Assembly: GCF_047948215.1 (NCBI RefSeq) | Contig: NC_134455.1 | Location: forward strand, 72,069,689-72,133,688 | DNA: 64,000 nucleotides | Source of the DNA: Lycorma delicatula | Lineage: Eukaryota > Arthropoda > Insecta > Hemiptera > Fulgoridae | Direction: 5' to 3' | Shown here: piece after piece, positions 12,519 through 23,859 of the stretch | Numbering within the stretch: the first letter of the stretch is position 1 | How the letters are laid out: every line of letters begins with the position of its first letter | The notes under the pieces: generated by a model | What the model saw: the letters and a program-made list of their open reading frames with translations, nothing else | Databases searched by the model: none | What the model was told of the DNA's origin: nothing | Position numbers and translations under genes: made by a program

Positions 12519-13059
12519 GCCCTGAGGTAGGTAATCCCCACGTCCGGAACACAACATCTACGTTCCACGTCCAGGGCGGTAACAGCTGTACTTACGTAAA
12601 ATACATATAGCTGGCTAACGGGGCTCCGAATAAATTCCTCGGATATGCTTTTCTTTTGACCTGTTTCCACCTTCAGGTCCTCACAAGGTTTGGATTCTTC
12701 GGCTACCTGCAAGATATGGAATAATAAACGATTTTGGAGATGGGCTACTACCACTTCTAGAGCTGGCGATGTGGCGGCCAGGGTCAATGTTATTGCAGGT
12801 GTAACGGAGACCCTTCCGTTGTCCACATGCCCCCTGCGATGGCAAGCATGTAGCAATGGTGCCCATGTATGTCGGTGCATGGGAGCTCTGAAAGCTTCGG
12901 TGAGTAGGAGCCTGAAGTCAGTGCAGAGACTGCGCATCCGTTCTCTGCCACATATACCGGTTCCACCGGAGTACCGGATTGGACCTCCAAGGTTGGTAGC
13001 CCTGGAGTGGGGGTGTACCCCGGCGGCGGCTAGCCTTGCTACATAAGGAATAAACGTTC
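12519..13059 (+). promoter_or_regulatory. 5' UTR of the LINE, probable internal promoter region
   Basis: About 540 bases, much richer in GC than the flanks, between the target duplication and the ORF1 start. LINEs of this kind carry an internal polymerase II promoter near the first base, so transcription would start at or near 12,519. Open frames on both strands (for example 12,690-13,046) have no recognisable content and are taken as chance. Confidence 0.5.
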
Positions 13060-14694
13060 ATGAATATTGAACAAACAAACGTGGCAGAGGGTGCACGTAA
13101 ACACCCTCGTTTAGAAACCTCCGATTCGCCACAAGCGAAGAGGAAAAAGAGTAAGGAGTCAGACAAAATTAAGAGAGATGCTGACAAAATCAGCAAAGAA
13201 TTGAGAAAGTCTTTGTTTGGAAACATTGCTCCCAAACCAAGATTTTTAATTATTACCAAGGAGAATGGCAACTTTCAAAAAGTTAGTCCATTCTTGATCG
13301 GAAGAGAGATAACTAATTGTGCTGGTGGTCCTGTTACGGAAATTCGCAAAACCTTTACCGGATTACACGTTGAAACTATCAACGACATTCAAAGTCAAAA
13401 AGTCCAGGCATTGAAGAAGATCGGTGAATTTGCGGTATCAGTGCAACCGCATAGCACCCTCAATACATCCAGAGGAGTTGTTGTTTGCCGTGATCTTCTA
13501 AACTGTACAGAAGAGGAAATAGTACAGGAAATGTCAAGTCAAGGAGTGATTCAGTGTCGCAGATTAACAATGAGAAGAGATGGTGAAGTTCTTCCTTCGG
13601 CCTCTCACGTATTATCATTTAACAGGCCTACCCTTCCTGAAAAGGTGCGTGCTGGTATACATCGGCTTGATGTACGTGTGTTTATTCCGCAGCCTATGCG
13701 ATATTTCAAGTGTCAACGTTTCGGGCACACTGCAGCTAGATGTGAAGCGCAGGAAATCTGTATATGTGGAATGAAGATACATGAGGGTGAACCATGTAAA
13801 GACCCTCCAATCTGTGTTAATTGTATAGGGCACCATAACTGCCGATCCAGGAATTGCCCAGTCTATAAATCTGAAACGGCCATTAAGGAAGTTAAAACAC
13901 TTCAGAAGGTTAGCTATCCTGAAGCAAAGAAAATTGTTAGTCAACGAACACCTCGACAATCAACCACTTATGCTGAAGCAGCTGCTGCCCCTTCTTCATC
14001 CAAAATTAATGTGGAGCAGTTGCTTAATACAATGGCACCAAGCCTTGCAACAATGTTAGAAAAAATCATTGATGCTAAGTTAGAGTCGACTCATCGCACA
14101 GAACCATCTAAACATGAGAAGGCTCAATACCGCATTGACATTGTTGATAGAAGAAACGTACCAGCGCAGTATAAAAAACTAGCTAAACCTGCGATCATAA
14201 CACCATCACCTGAAGTAGTAAATAAAAATCTTGATTTGTCTAGAAAAGAGGAAAAGATCACTCCGTCGTGTAGTTACAAAACTAAGGAAATAGTCACTAG
14301 AAAATCCAAGTCTACCGAAATGGAGGTGCAAATCGTTATTGAGAAAGCACCAGAGGTAGACGATATACAAACTGTAACAATGGGGCCTCCAAAAGCTCAA
14401 AGAACAGCTTCAGTGAGACCATCTATTTCAGCTGGACCCAGCACTGCTGTAGAGATAGAATCCGGCTCATCAGCCGCGGAAAGCGCATCGCTTGCTAGTC
14501 TAGATTCAATAGCAACTATGTTAACAGCACCAGTGAAGGTTTCATCACCTGATGCAAGCCGGCGAACGTCATTAGCATCAGAAAGAGAGGACGATGCCGA
14601 GGCCTCAGACACACTGTCATCGGAAGTTGAGGCCGTTCGCAGAATGGAAAAACGGTGCAAGAAAGGATGGCTGAAAGGAAAGCCTAGGAAGTAA
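13060..14694 (+). CDS. LINE ORF1, Gag-like nucleic-acid-binding protein
   Basis: Intact 544-codon frame. ORF1 proteins of I/Jockey-type LINEs coat the element RNA and take part in its transport to the nucleus and integration. The N-terminus is basic and charged (KRKKSKESDK near residue 30). The middle carries a zinc-knuckle cluster from about residue 213: KCQRFGHTAARC, then ICICGMKIHEGEPC, then CVNCIGHHNCRSRNC. In the first knuckle the usual leading Cys position is Tyr (RYFKC). The C-terminal third is rich in Ser, Ala and Glu with low complexity and ends in a basic tail. The start at 13,060 is the first ATG after the GC-rich leader. No frameshift or stop, unlike all other LINE frames here, which suggests recent insertion. 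Confidence 0.85.
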   Translation: MNIEQTNVAEGARKHPRLETSDSPQAKRKKSKESDKIKRDADKISKELRKSLFGNIAPKPRFLIITKENGNFQKVSPFLIGREITNCAGGPVTEIRKTFTGLHVETINDIQSQKVQALKKIGEFAVSVQPHSTLNTSRGVVVCRDLLNCTEEEIVQEMSSQGVIQCRRLTMRRDGEVLPSASHVLSFNRPTLPEKVRAGIHRLDVRVFIPQPMRYFKCQRFGHTAARCEAQEICICGMKIHEGEPCKDPPICVNCIGHHNCRSRNCPVYKSETAIKEVKTLQKVSYPEAKKIVSQRTPRQSTTYAEAAAAPSSSKINVEQLLNTMAPSLATMLEKIIDAKLESTHRTEPSKHEKAQYRIDIVDRRNVPAQYKKLAKPAIITPSPEVVNKNLDLSRKEEKITPSCSYKTKEIVTRKSKSTEMEVQIVIEKAPEVDDIQTVTMGPPKAQRTASVRPSISAGPSTAVEIESGSSAAESASLASLDSIATMLTAPVKVSSPDASRRTSLASEREDDAEASDTLSSEVEAVRRMEKRCKKGWLKGKPRK

Positions 14695-14792
14695 TATTCT
14701 GGATTCGAAGTTATAGAAAAATGTAAATTTTGAACATTTTGTTTGATACAATAAAAAGAATTACTGAACTATTTTTTTTTTTTTTTTTTTTG

Positions 14793-14852
14793 AAGTGTGA
14801 TGGGGCTAATGACCAAATTAGTCGATGCCCCTAAAAACCTCAAAAAAAAAAT
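14793..14852 (+). terminator. LINE family 3' end and poly-A
   Basis: The block GGGCTAATGACC ... AGTCGATGCCCCTAAAA followed by A residues is shared with 21,660-21,732 and, diverged, with 39,581-39,624. Such a conserved terminus is the likely recognition site of the LINE's reverse transcriptase. A run of about 20 T precedes it here, expanded from the shorter T-rich stretch at the same place in the other copies. Confidence 0.75.
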
Positions 14853-14941
14853 AATAATATCCTATTTGTGCAATAATAAGTTCTTAAAAAATATCTAATA
14901 ATAATTAGATGTAGTTCTACATTCGTTTCAAACATAGATAC

Positions 14942-16210
14942 TGTCTCGTGTTCGCGGCTCGATCAGGATATTGAAAGATTGACCGTTGAAAATGTGTATA
15001 TAATTACAATTTATTAGTTTAAAAAGTAAACTGAATAGGACAAATCAATAATAACAATGACAATAAGAATAATAAACGGCAATAATAAAAAACTCACAAT
15101 AATAGTAAAAATTATAACAATATTAACAACAGTAATAATAATAACCTAAAATAATAATCAGATAATAATAGTTATCACAACTACAACAACAAATAATAAT
15201 AATAATAAACAATGATACAAACTAACAGAAATAAAAATAATAGTAGGATTGATCTTTAATTATTTATAAGTTTGGGATTGTTTTGATATGAAATTCATTT
15301 CTTTTTATATCTGGTTATCTGGTAAATTGATTCAATCGAGAATTTCTTTTTGTTAATTTTATTTTTTTTTTTCATTTTGAAATTTTATATTAAGGTGGAT
15401 AAGCTCTTTTTTATATATATAATTTATTTTTTTTCTTTTTCTTGTTGGATTAGAATCTTTCATCATTTAAAGTTCGATTTTTCTCATTTAACAACTATTC
15501 TTGAATTAGCAACAATAGTACAATAGAAAAGGCAAGTATAAAGTTCTTTCACTACAACCACTTTAGCTGTTCACAAATAAAACTACCCTTACAATTTATG
15601 AATGAAATTTAGTGCATTATATCTTTCACTTATAGTCTTAACAGTAACTCGCCGGACCATTTCTTCTTTTCATTTACTATCCACACTTGAATTACCTTTG
15701 CCATCACTTTAATCGCGTCAAACTTGTACGCACTACAAATTTAAAGCTTCAATGAGCTCCACGCAGAATACTCTTGCTTCATAATAACCCCTCGCTTAGA
15801 ACTCTCTCGCAAAACTGTATCATAGCACTCTGTCGCAGACTATCCTCGCAGACTGATTGTCAAATGATCTTCTCCGAAATATTTACACTTCTATCCTCTT
15901 GACCTGCAGGACCGGACCCAACACAAAGCGTGAGAATGATGGTCCGCTCTCATATTTACCCATGAGATTCCTACACTGGTCCGGTAACCCCTTTTTATTG
16001 AACAACAGCTGTTTAGTTGTGACAGCTGGCAGTATTACAAAGGACGATTGTTAAATGGACCTGTTAGCTTTACTAAAAGGGTTTCTTTTAGCCCGTTTCC
16101 TCCCATTATTCCAAGAATGGATTCCTCCCATTATTATATTATCTATCACTTTCTTCTTAATTTGCAAGAATCCGTTACTCCATCCGTTATACCGGTATTG
16201 CTACAATACA
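14942..16210 (+). repeat. Large noncoding repeat L (LTR-like), copy 1
   Basis: About 1.26 kb without coding capacity, starting TGTCTCGTGTTCGCGG. It has a CAA/TAA-rich block (15,040-15,215), a GC-richer block (15,640-15,990) and a conserved end around ACCGGTATTGCTACA. Copies with the same order of blocks and orientation lie at 21,733-22,531 and 59,714-60,630. The TG start, the TATTTATAC-type box in copy 2 and the size fit a solo LTR; no retroviral-type genes are next to any copy. Bases 15,230-15,500 differ from the other two copies, so it belongs to a subtype. Confidence 0.7.
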
Positions 16211-18138
16211 TAAATGATTTTATTATGAAACTGATTGTTTTAAAATCATGAATACATACTTGCAGAAAGTGAATTATAGATTTTTCTATTATTAATTTCA
16301 TATATATATATATATATATTATAAATTTATAAAACAAACAAAATATTTATTTATATGATAGTGAATATTAAACACTGTAGTTAATATAATTTTTCTAGAA
16401 TATTTAACTGTATTCTTAAAATTATAAATTTATATTAAAAAAAAGAAGAACAAATAAGTATATTCACTTCTTCCAGTAGTTTTCTCATTTTAAATCTTAT
16501 TTAATAATCTTTCAGAAGTTATGCAATTTATTCCTATTAGTTTACATGATTTTGAAATATACAAGATGAAAACAAAGTCTTTCATCAAGGCCACATCTAA
16601 AACCTGTTACATTTGGTTGGAAATAATCACTATTTTTCTTTTTACAGTATAAGTGATTCTTACCGTTTGTAAGTTACCTCTAGAACCCTGTTCTTCAGTT
16701 TTCCTTATTTCACGTCCTTTTCTTCACTGTACAGTACCGCTATTTTTTTTAAATCATATATATACAATATATACATTTTTTTCCTTTTTGTATTTCTCAA
16801 TTCCACAGGAGGTTTAAAAAACATTTAACTGTTTTTCAATATTTTATATGATTTCTTTTATATGCAGATCAATCATCTGAGATTTCGACTATATGTTTTT
16901 TTAGTATTCTAATTTTAATTCACTTTGACGGAATTATATCATGGGATTAATTCTATTCTGTATTTTATCCCCAATAACTTTGTTGTCTTAGTTAATCTAC
17001 CATAATTAATAGAAGCTTCAATATTTGTAAATTAGTGCATATATAACATTTATTATTTGTCGTTTTAGGTAATTTATTAAACACGATCTTTATTTTTTAT
17101 TTTTTTATTTATAAAAATGGTTGATTGAAGACGTGGATTTAAGTAAATGCATTAAAAAATGATAAACTTAATCAATCTTGTAGTAGTACAGAATCATTGA
17201 TCTGTGCTTTTTACTATCAACCACGTCTGATTTATTATGGCAAGACTTCCAAATGAAAACAGTTATATCAGTAAATGCATCAATCACGAAACATCTTTTT
17301 TTAACAATAATTTTAGTTAGAATAAAAAATATATGTTTTTTTTTTTACCTAAGGATTTAATTTGTTTAGCATGAAGTGCATTATCTCTCAATTATTCTAA
17401 ATATAATTTCGAAATTATAAATTACGTCAACAGTTATATAGCTCAAAGTGTTATGTCAATAATAAACCCCATCTTTTTTAACTTGTAATTAATTAGTAAT
17501 CATCTATTTATGAATGGTTATGTGTAACTGTAATGATTGTAGGAGCGATCAGAAACTAGAATAGATCATTTTAAGTAATAGCATACTCATTCTCAAAAAA
17601 AAAAAATATAACTAGACAAAAGCCACATAACACGCTTATTAATGAGAGTGGAACTGATGTACCTTTTTTTCCTCCCTTCTTTTCAATTGAGCTGAATATA
17701 CTGTTGTATATCAGTATGGCAAGCCCGTTAAAATTCAGAAGAGGCATTGAAAACTAAACATGGCAATTTCATTTTGATCACCATAGATATAATAGTACCT
17801 TTGGTGAACTAATCACAGCGCTTTTACTGAGAGTATAGATGTTTAATATAAAGTACATCAATATTATCTCAATGGAAGTAGCTATGACTAGTATCATTTT
17901 TACATCAGATGCTTTGGTGCGTCAAATTATAAAAAATACTGAGAGATTAATGTAAAACTACAATTTTATTTATTTCTTCCTGTGGAAACCAATACGTAAT
18001 ACACTTGTTTTTATTTGGTGGAATAAAAACATCTATAAACACTACATTAATACGAATTTTCTTTTATGTCAGAATACATATATATCTAAAAATCAGATTT
18101 TAATATGTATCTGGATTAAAACCAGATATAAATATATT
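16211..18138. other. AT-rich stretch without gene
   Basis: TA run at about 16,301-16,318. No protein, RNA gene or repeat recognised. Confidence 0.55.
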
Positions 18139-18167
18139 GTCGCGTGTTCGAGGTTCGATCGGGATAT
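18139..18167 (+). repeat. Repeat L, copy 2, 5' fragment
   Basis: Twenty-nine bases beginning TGTCGCGTGTTCGAGG match the start of copy 1 (14,942) at about 26 positions, with no similarity further left. The match stops where the LINE sequence begins. Together with 21,733-22,531 it reads as one copy of repeat L split by the LINE. Confidence 0.6.
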
Positions 18168-18171
18168 AAGA

Positions 18172-19044
18172 GTTAGAGGTGGAGTAGCCATATTAACATC
18201 GACCAGAGCTACCACCGAAGCGGTTGTTCTAAACACAAACCTACAAGCGGTCGCCGTTAGAATGAAGCGTCCGCTTCAGGTCACTGTCTGCAACATATAC
18301 TTGCCGAATTTTGATTGGAATAAGGATGACATAGCAAGACTAATTTCTGAGCTTCCCCCACCTGTTTTACTGGTGGGTGACTTTAATGCTCATAATTCTC
18401 TCTGGGGATCGGATCGAGTAGATCCCCGCGGAAGAGAACTGGAAAGGTTCCTGATGAATTCAGAACTTATTATTTTAAACGACGGATCAGGAACCTTTTT
18501 CAATCCCAGAGGTGGATCGACGTCCTGTATAGATCTTGCACTTATAAGCGGATCGATAGCACCGAGGTACAGCTTCCATGTCTTAGACGATTTGCATGGA
18601 AGCGATCATTTCCCGGTGCAAATTGTAACTGATGTTACAAGAAAAACATATCCCATCTCTAAAAGATGGTTATTTGATAAGGCAGTCTGGACGAGCTTCA
18701 CAGCTAGAACGATACTCCCTGAAACAACTGGAGTTATCGGAGACGATGTCGACGCCATAACAAATACGATACTTGAGTCGGCATCGAGATTTATTCCCAA
18801 AACATGTGGGAAACTTACGAAACAACCCGTTCCATGGTGGAACGAAGAAATAAGTGAAGCTATTAAAAGAAAGAAAAGAGCGTATAACGCCTTCAAGAAA
18901 CGTCCTACCCTACAAAATCTTATTGCCTTTAAAAAATACAGGGCGTATGCAGAACGTCTCATGATTGACTCGAAGAAACAATCCTGGCAGCAATACGTGT
19001 CATCCATCGACAGAACCACTACTGCGTCAGATGGAGGAAAGTGA
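18172..19044 (+). pseudogene. LINE ORF2, APE-type endonuclease domain (5'-truncated)
   Basis: This domain nicks target DNA to prime reverse transcription. The open frame covers RGGVAIL, the core VGDFNAHNSLWGS and the catalytic SDH motif (GSDHFPV), in the order and spacing of the exonuclease-endonuclease-phosphatase fold. The N-terminal quarter with the first metal-binding Glu is missing through 5' truncation. The frame continues after the endonuclease with a basic linker (EAIKRKKRAYNAFKKRP) typical of the region before the reverse transcriptase and stops at 19,044, where a frameshift passes it to the frame of 19,041. Confidence 0.85.
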
Positions 19045-20913
19045 AGGCGATTTGTGGGCGTAAAAATTTTGCGCCCATAACTAGCCTTCAAGATGAAGGA
19101 ATTAACGACACTCCAAACGAAATCGCAGAGCTATTATCCAATCACTTTGAGAAAGCCAGCAAAACGGCCAATTACGAGGAAGGTTTTTGGACCAAAAAAG
19201 AAGAACTCGAAGGTCTACTACTCCTATAATGTACCATTTAAAATGTAAGAATTCACGAAAGCGTTGGAAAAAGCAGGCAACACAGCAGCTGGTCCGGATG
19301 AAATCCATTATAATATGATCAGGCAGCTGAATACCACTGCAAAACGCATATTATTAGAACTTTATAATCAAATATGGCGGGATGGAATGTACCCGCAGCT
19401 GTGGAAAAAAGCTGATGTTGTTCCAGTACCAAAGAAAAATAAAAATTTAACAGATCCCAATAGCTATCATCCTATTTCCTTGACGTGTGCTATGGGAAAA
19501 ATACTGGAAAAAATGATTAATAATCGACTCGTCTGGGTTTTAGAAAAATAAAACCTGATATCACCATATCAAGCAGATTTTCGACAGTACCATTCCACCA
19601 CCTATCAAATAACCAGCTTAGAGGACGTTATATATAACAGCTTTATTACAAGGAAACATTGTGTCGGAGTCTTCTTTGATCTTCAGAAGGCTTTCGATAT
19701 GACCTGGCGTCATGGTATAATGCTCCAGATACATGAATGGGGCATTCGTGGCAATCTGCCTGTACTGCTCAGCAACTGTATGAATGACCGTACCTTCCAA
19801 GTACGCGTCAACAATGAATATTCATGTGAAAGAATCTTGGAAAATGGCATACCGCAGGGTTCGCCGTTGACCTTGTTTACCATTGCCATTAATAAATTGA
19901 TATTAGCCATTCCAGTAGAAATCAGCAAAAGCGTCTATGTTGATGATTTGGCAATTGTGTATGCCAGCAACAAGACTGCTATGGTGAGGTACAAATTGCA
20001 ACGAGCGATCGATGCTCTAAATGAAGTTGCAAGGAATAACGGATTCCAATTCTCACCAGAAAAAACGTGCTGTGTACATTTTTGTAGGAAGAGAATTCCT
20101 CATCAAAGTCCTGCGTTGACAATTGATGATAATTCCATACAATATAAAGACAACGTAAGATATTTAGGACTAGGATTGGATAAATCCCTTACATGGGGAT
20201 TACATATACAGGACTTGAGTGATAGATGCAAAAGAGCCCTAAACATTATAAAATGTTTATCGAACTTAAATTGGGGCTCAGACAAAGAGACATTATTGAG
20301 ATTGTATAAAGCATTGGTTCAATCTAAACTAGACTACGCATGTATCGTATATTCATCCGCTAGAAAGATGCACTTAAGAAAGTTAGTTGTAGTTCATAAT
20401 AGCGGAATAAGATATGCAACAGGCGCTTTCCCCACAAGTCCGGCGGCTAGTCTGATGTCTGAAGCCGGAATAATGCCACTAGATTATAGAAAGATCCTTT
20501 TACTAAGATACGCAGCAAATATATGGGCTTATCCTGCCCATATAAATAATAAACTTTACAACAACCATCCTATGGCTGCATTATACGAACGTCGTGCTAC
20601 CTATTCCAGACCAGCAAGAATTAGGTACCACGAATTAAGAAGTAAATACGAAATTGCCATCCCAGATACATTGGCAATTTCTACTAGAGAAATACTGCCA
20701 TGGCTCTTGCCAGCGGTAAATACGAGGTTGGATCTCTCTCAAGGAGAAATAAAAAAGAAACCAGCAGTGATCATCCAACGGGAATTTTTAGCAACCGTCA
20801 GTAGTTACGAAGAACATATTAGAATTTATACTGACGGCTCTACAACCGAACAGGCGATTAACAAATTCATATTTGTTAACCGGCGAAGAGAGACCAATGT
20901 GCGGTGTTTGTAA
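19041..20913 (+). pseudogene. LINE ORF2, reverse transcriptase and start of RNase H
   Basis: Reverse transcriptase that copies the LINE RNA at the nicked site. Visible motifs in order: AGNTAAGPDEI, PVPKKNKN, SYHPISLT, FDLQKAFD (first catalytic Asp), GIPQGSPLT and YVDDLAIVYA (catalytic Asp pair), then the thumb region and the RNase H start RIYTDGSTTEQ. The YVDD box is complete. Breaks: a frameshift near 19,040, a second one or stop near 19,230-19,260, a TAA at 19,549-19,551, and an internal deletion right after RIYTDGSTTEQ that removes nearly all of RNase H. Confidence 0.9.
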
Positions 20914-21073
20914 TAAAACACTGACAATCAAGCATCTAATAGAAGCGTGTACCACATATGAGGACGTCAGAAAGAGGTTCTGTCTTAGAAATAATATTAC
21001 TGCTGATCTGGATAATGGAAATGAAGAAAATATTGCATTTTTACACGCCAGTGGACTTCTTAAAAGTCTATAA
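20873..21073 (+). pseudogene. LINE ORF2 C-terminus with Cys-His motif
   Basis: After the RNase H deletion the protein resumes in another frame: LTGEERPMCGVCNKTLTIKH, then LIEACTTYEDVRKRF, and it ends at 21,073. The C-x2-C ... H-x4-C arrangement is the usual C-terminal zinc motif of I, R1 and Jockey ORF2 proteins. The fossil at 38,912-39,154 shows the undeleted upstream part (RLITGHKRI ... LTGEE). Confidence 0.75.
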
Positions 21074-21129
21074 AATGAAAGCTTAAAGCTGTGATAAAAG
21101 AATCTCTAAGCGGTAGTTTTATATATATA

Positions 21130-21415
21130 TATAAGGGAGTCTCGAAGCGTGGCACATATAGTGACGGGAGGTAGCCCTCTTGCCTAGGCCATTTTGGCTC
21201 ACCTGCACTTACGAGCAGTAAGTCGGGGTGTGTCTGATGATGGCATGGGGGACCCTCAAGGGTGGATTGAGGGCGCGAGACTATGGGTATGCGCGGTGCA
21301 TGCCTGTAGCCTGTTTATAAGAAGGATTCAACTGCCACGGCACCCTGGCGCGACTGATATACTGCTCAACGGCGGTTCTGGTCGCCCCGAGGGTGCTCAA
21401 ACAAACTATAAATGA
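21130..21415. other. GC-rich stretch inside LINE 3' UTR
   Basis: About 290 bases of clearly higher GC content between a TA run (21,121-21,133) and AT-rich 3' UTR. The third LINE copy (39,240-39,624) has no corresponding stretch, so this may be an insertion or a subtype-specific 3' UTR module. The 73-codon frame at 21,194-21,415 has no recognisable content. Confidence 0.4.
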
Positions 21416-21732
21416 CTCGTAGAAAAAAGAAAGAAAGATATGGTATTGATAAGTTGAATTTTTTAATTTCATGGTCTTTTGAGAACCTTATCTCAAATTT
21501 TAATATCGGGGCCCTTTACACCCCGTAAGTGTTGTGTGTTGTACTTGTCTTTTGTGTCTTAATGTTTTTGTGTAGTTTGTGCTTTTAAATAAAATGTAAG
21601 TTCTCTTTACACCCTTACATATGACGATCCAGATGGTGATTCAAATTACTTTTAAAGAATGTGACGAGGGCTAATGACCTTAGCAGTCGATGCCCGTAAA
21701 AATTCAGTTAAAAAAAAAAAAAAAAAAAAAAA

Positions 21733-22531
21733 CAGTAATAATAATAAAAGTAATAATAACAATGATTACATACAAAACAGAATTTAAATTAATCGTCAGG
21801 ATTTATTCACAGTTAGATAAATAATGAAAACCAGAATTCAGTCCCATTGACAAAAGATATAGCATGACCGGTAGTCTTTACACTTTTAATAACTAGTGTT
21901 GTATTAACAAGAATAGTACAGTAGATAAGATAATTATAAAGTTCTTTAACTCCAAATATCTTTGCGGTTCATAAATAATACTAACCTAACAGTTTATGAA
22001 TGGAATTTAGTACATTACTTCTTTCACTTGTAGTCTTATAGTAACTCTCCGAACTACTACTTACCACGTTACCATAGTTGCATTGAATATACACTAGAAA
22101 TTCGCTCCTTCATTGACCTTCTCTCGCTGACTGACGTTTCGCGGGCTCACATCCGCAGAGTCTCAATTCGAAGACTCTCCTCGCGGAACTGATTTCGTGC
22201 AACTCATTTTTAATTTGTCTTCCCCGTAGTATTTATACTCCTATCCTCTTTACTTGCCGGACCGAACCCAACTATAAGCCTGAGAACGATCGACCTTTCG
22301 TTCCAATGCATTCTAAACCTTGGTTCGGTAACTCTTCTCATGGAAAAACATGTGTTTATTGTTTGTAAGTGGGCAGTATTACAAAAGAGGACTATTAAAC
22401 GATCCTTTTACCTTTATTAAAGGGGTTTCTTTTAGCCCCTTTATGGTTTGATCCCATTATTACATTTTCTACTACTTTCTTCTTAATTATCAGGAATCCG
22501 TTTCTCAGGTCCGCTATACCGGTATTGTTAC
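21733..22531 (+). repeat. Repeat L, copy 2, main part
   Basis: Matches copy 3 (59,714-60,630) block by block from the TAA/CAA-rich start to the end at ACCGGTATTGTTAC, and copy 1 over most of its right half. It follows directly after the poly-A of the LINE. A TATA-like TATTTATAC lies at 22,230-22,238 in the GC-richer middle, as would fit an LTR promoter. Confidence 0.75.
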
Positions 22532-23859
22532 TTTATATACATATATAGCTATCAAAAAATAAATAATAATAGTTTTAATTTACTGAGATAGTAATAAAAT
22601 TATATTAAAAGATCAAATGGAAGATATTCTTACAAAGTTAATAACCGATTGGGTAATGTCTTATAACCGTTTATTTGCAATGTTTAATTAGTCTTCTCTT
22701 CTAAATGACCAATTACTTCACCGAATGAACATCGATCGAGTACACTAGGAAATGAAGCAGTAAATAGAGCGCATATGAAGGTCAGCAATTAAGTGGAAGA
22801 AATAATATAATCGGGTTCTATCAAGGAGAAATTTCTGTGAAATTTCCTCCGGTTTTTCAGATGTTATTTGTAAATTTATATTAAATTAATACAAAATACT
22901 GAAACCACATTGATAAATTATTGATAGGCAATTTATTATTCTCTATTAATATAATGCTGATTAGAATGCTCAATGTAATATCATTAATAATATTGAAATA
23001 ACCATAAAACGTATATATTCTGTAATTAAAAAAGAAAAAAGTTAAAGTAATTGGAAAAATCCAAGATAGGCGTTGGTACAAAAATGATTAATAATTTTGG
23101 CGTATGAATATTTACTTCACTATTTTGTTCAGTGGCATTTGTTACAGGGGTTGATAAATTTTATTAATTATGTTAATATTTTAACTAGAATGTTTGATGT
23201 TTTATCTGTTTATCTGATTTTTTTTGACGTAGTTACAGCTAAATGCGTTTTTATGATTTTTTTTTTAGTGAGGATCATTACCACTAATACATTGTAGTGT
23301 ATTAGGGAGAACGACGTGTGTATTAACGAATTTTTATGAAATTCTCCCTATCATTTATGCATCTATTATCTCAGACAATGACGTTGGTATAATGTAAAGG
23401 AAGTTCCTTCAGTCGAGCCATCGTTTTAAAAGTTTGAACAGATAGTCGCACTCCAATGATGACACGTAAACCGTTTCCAGTATGTCTCAGTACTTCTAAA
23501 AAGATCTTTAAATTTTTCTCAATTTGCTCTATCTTTAACCATAATTTCTATCTTTGAGACTTTGTCCTTCTACTGTACAAAATCGTTGTTTTATCAGTTT
23601 TGTATGATGAGGATGTTATACGTTGATGATTAAATGTTGAAAATGTCAAAAATCAAACCTATATTGATTTTTTATACACTTTCTTTTTATTACTTAAAAA
23701 AATACTGAGTCTGTATTACATTGCTAAAACGTATTAATGAGTAAATAAAATAAAAATAAGCGCTCGTGTGCGTGCGTGTGCGTTTGTGTATGTATATGTA
23801 TGCATATATATATATATTAATAAAATATAAACCCGGATTTTGTTATAAACAAAAAAAAT
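22532..23859. other. AT-rich stretch without gene
   Basis: Short frames only. A (TG/TA)n microsatellite lies at about 23,762-23,818. No repeat recognised. Confidence 0.55.

Larger units (their letters stand above)
12519..14852 (+). mobile_element. I-clade-like LINE unit with ORF1 only and target duplication
   Basis: The unit consists of a GC-rich 5' UTR (12,519-13,059), an intact ORF1 (13,060-14,694), a 75-base spacer, a run of about 20 T, and the family 3' end (GGGCTAATGACC ... AGTCGATGCCC) closing in poly-A. The 9-mer AATAATATC precedes it (12,510-12,518) and follows it (14,853-14,861). The related copies at 18,168-21,732 and 37,605-39,640 carry ORF2 and the same 3' end. Reading: a full insertion of an RNA lacking ORF2, mobilised in trans. 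A deletion after insertion is the alternative. Confidence 0.8.
18168..21732 (+). mobile_element. I-clade-like LINE with broken ORF2, 5'-truncated
   Basis: The copy starts inside the endonuclease domain, runs through reverse transcriptase and a deleted RNase H, and ends in the family 3' end with a 23-base poly-A (21,710-21,732). EN plus RT plus RNase H plus a C-terminal Cys-His motif is the layout of the I group. It shares its 3' end with the ORF1-only unit at 12,519-14,852. No target duplication is visible; repeat L resumes at 21,733 after a deletion of roughly 140 bases relative to copy 1. A GC-rich foreign stretch sits in the 3' UTR (21,130-21,415). Confidence 0.85.

Noticed and set aside
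12461..12937. 158-codon antisense frame upstream of the LINE ORF1
   Set aside because: It overlaps the GC-rich 5' UTR, where long chance frames are expected on both strands, and has no recognisable content.
15040..15215. CRISPR-like or satellite array in the CAA/TAA-rich block
   Set aside because: It is imperfect trinucleotide-rich sequence with no regular spacer-repeat structure, and is part of repeat L.
14938..16209. ATAC as a target duplication around repeat L copy 1
   Set aside because: Copy 3 also has CAATAC at the same place, so the right-hand ATAC is probably part of the repeat.
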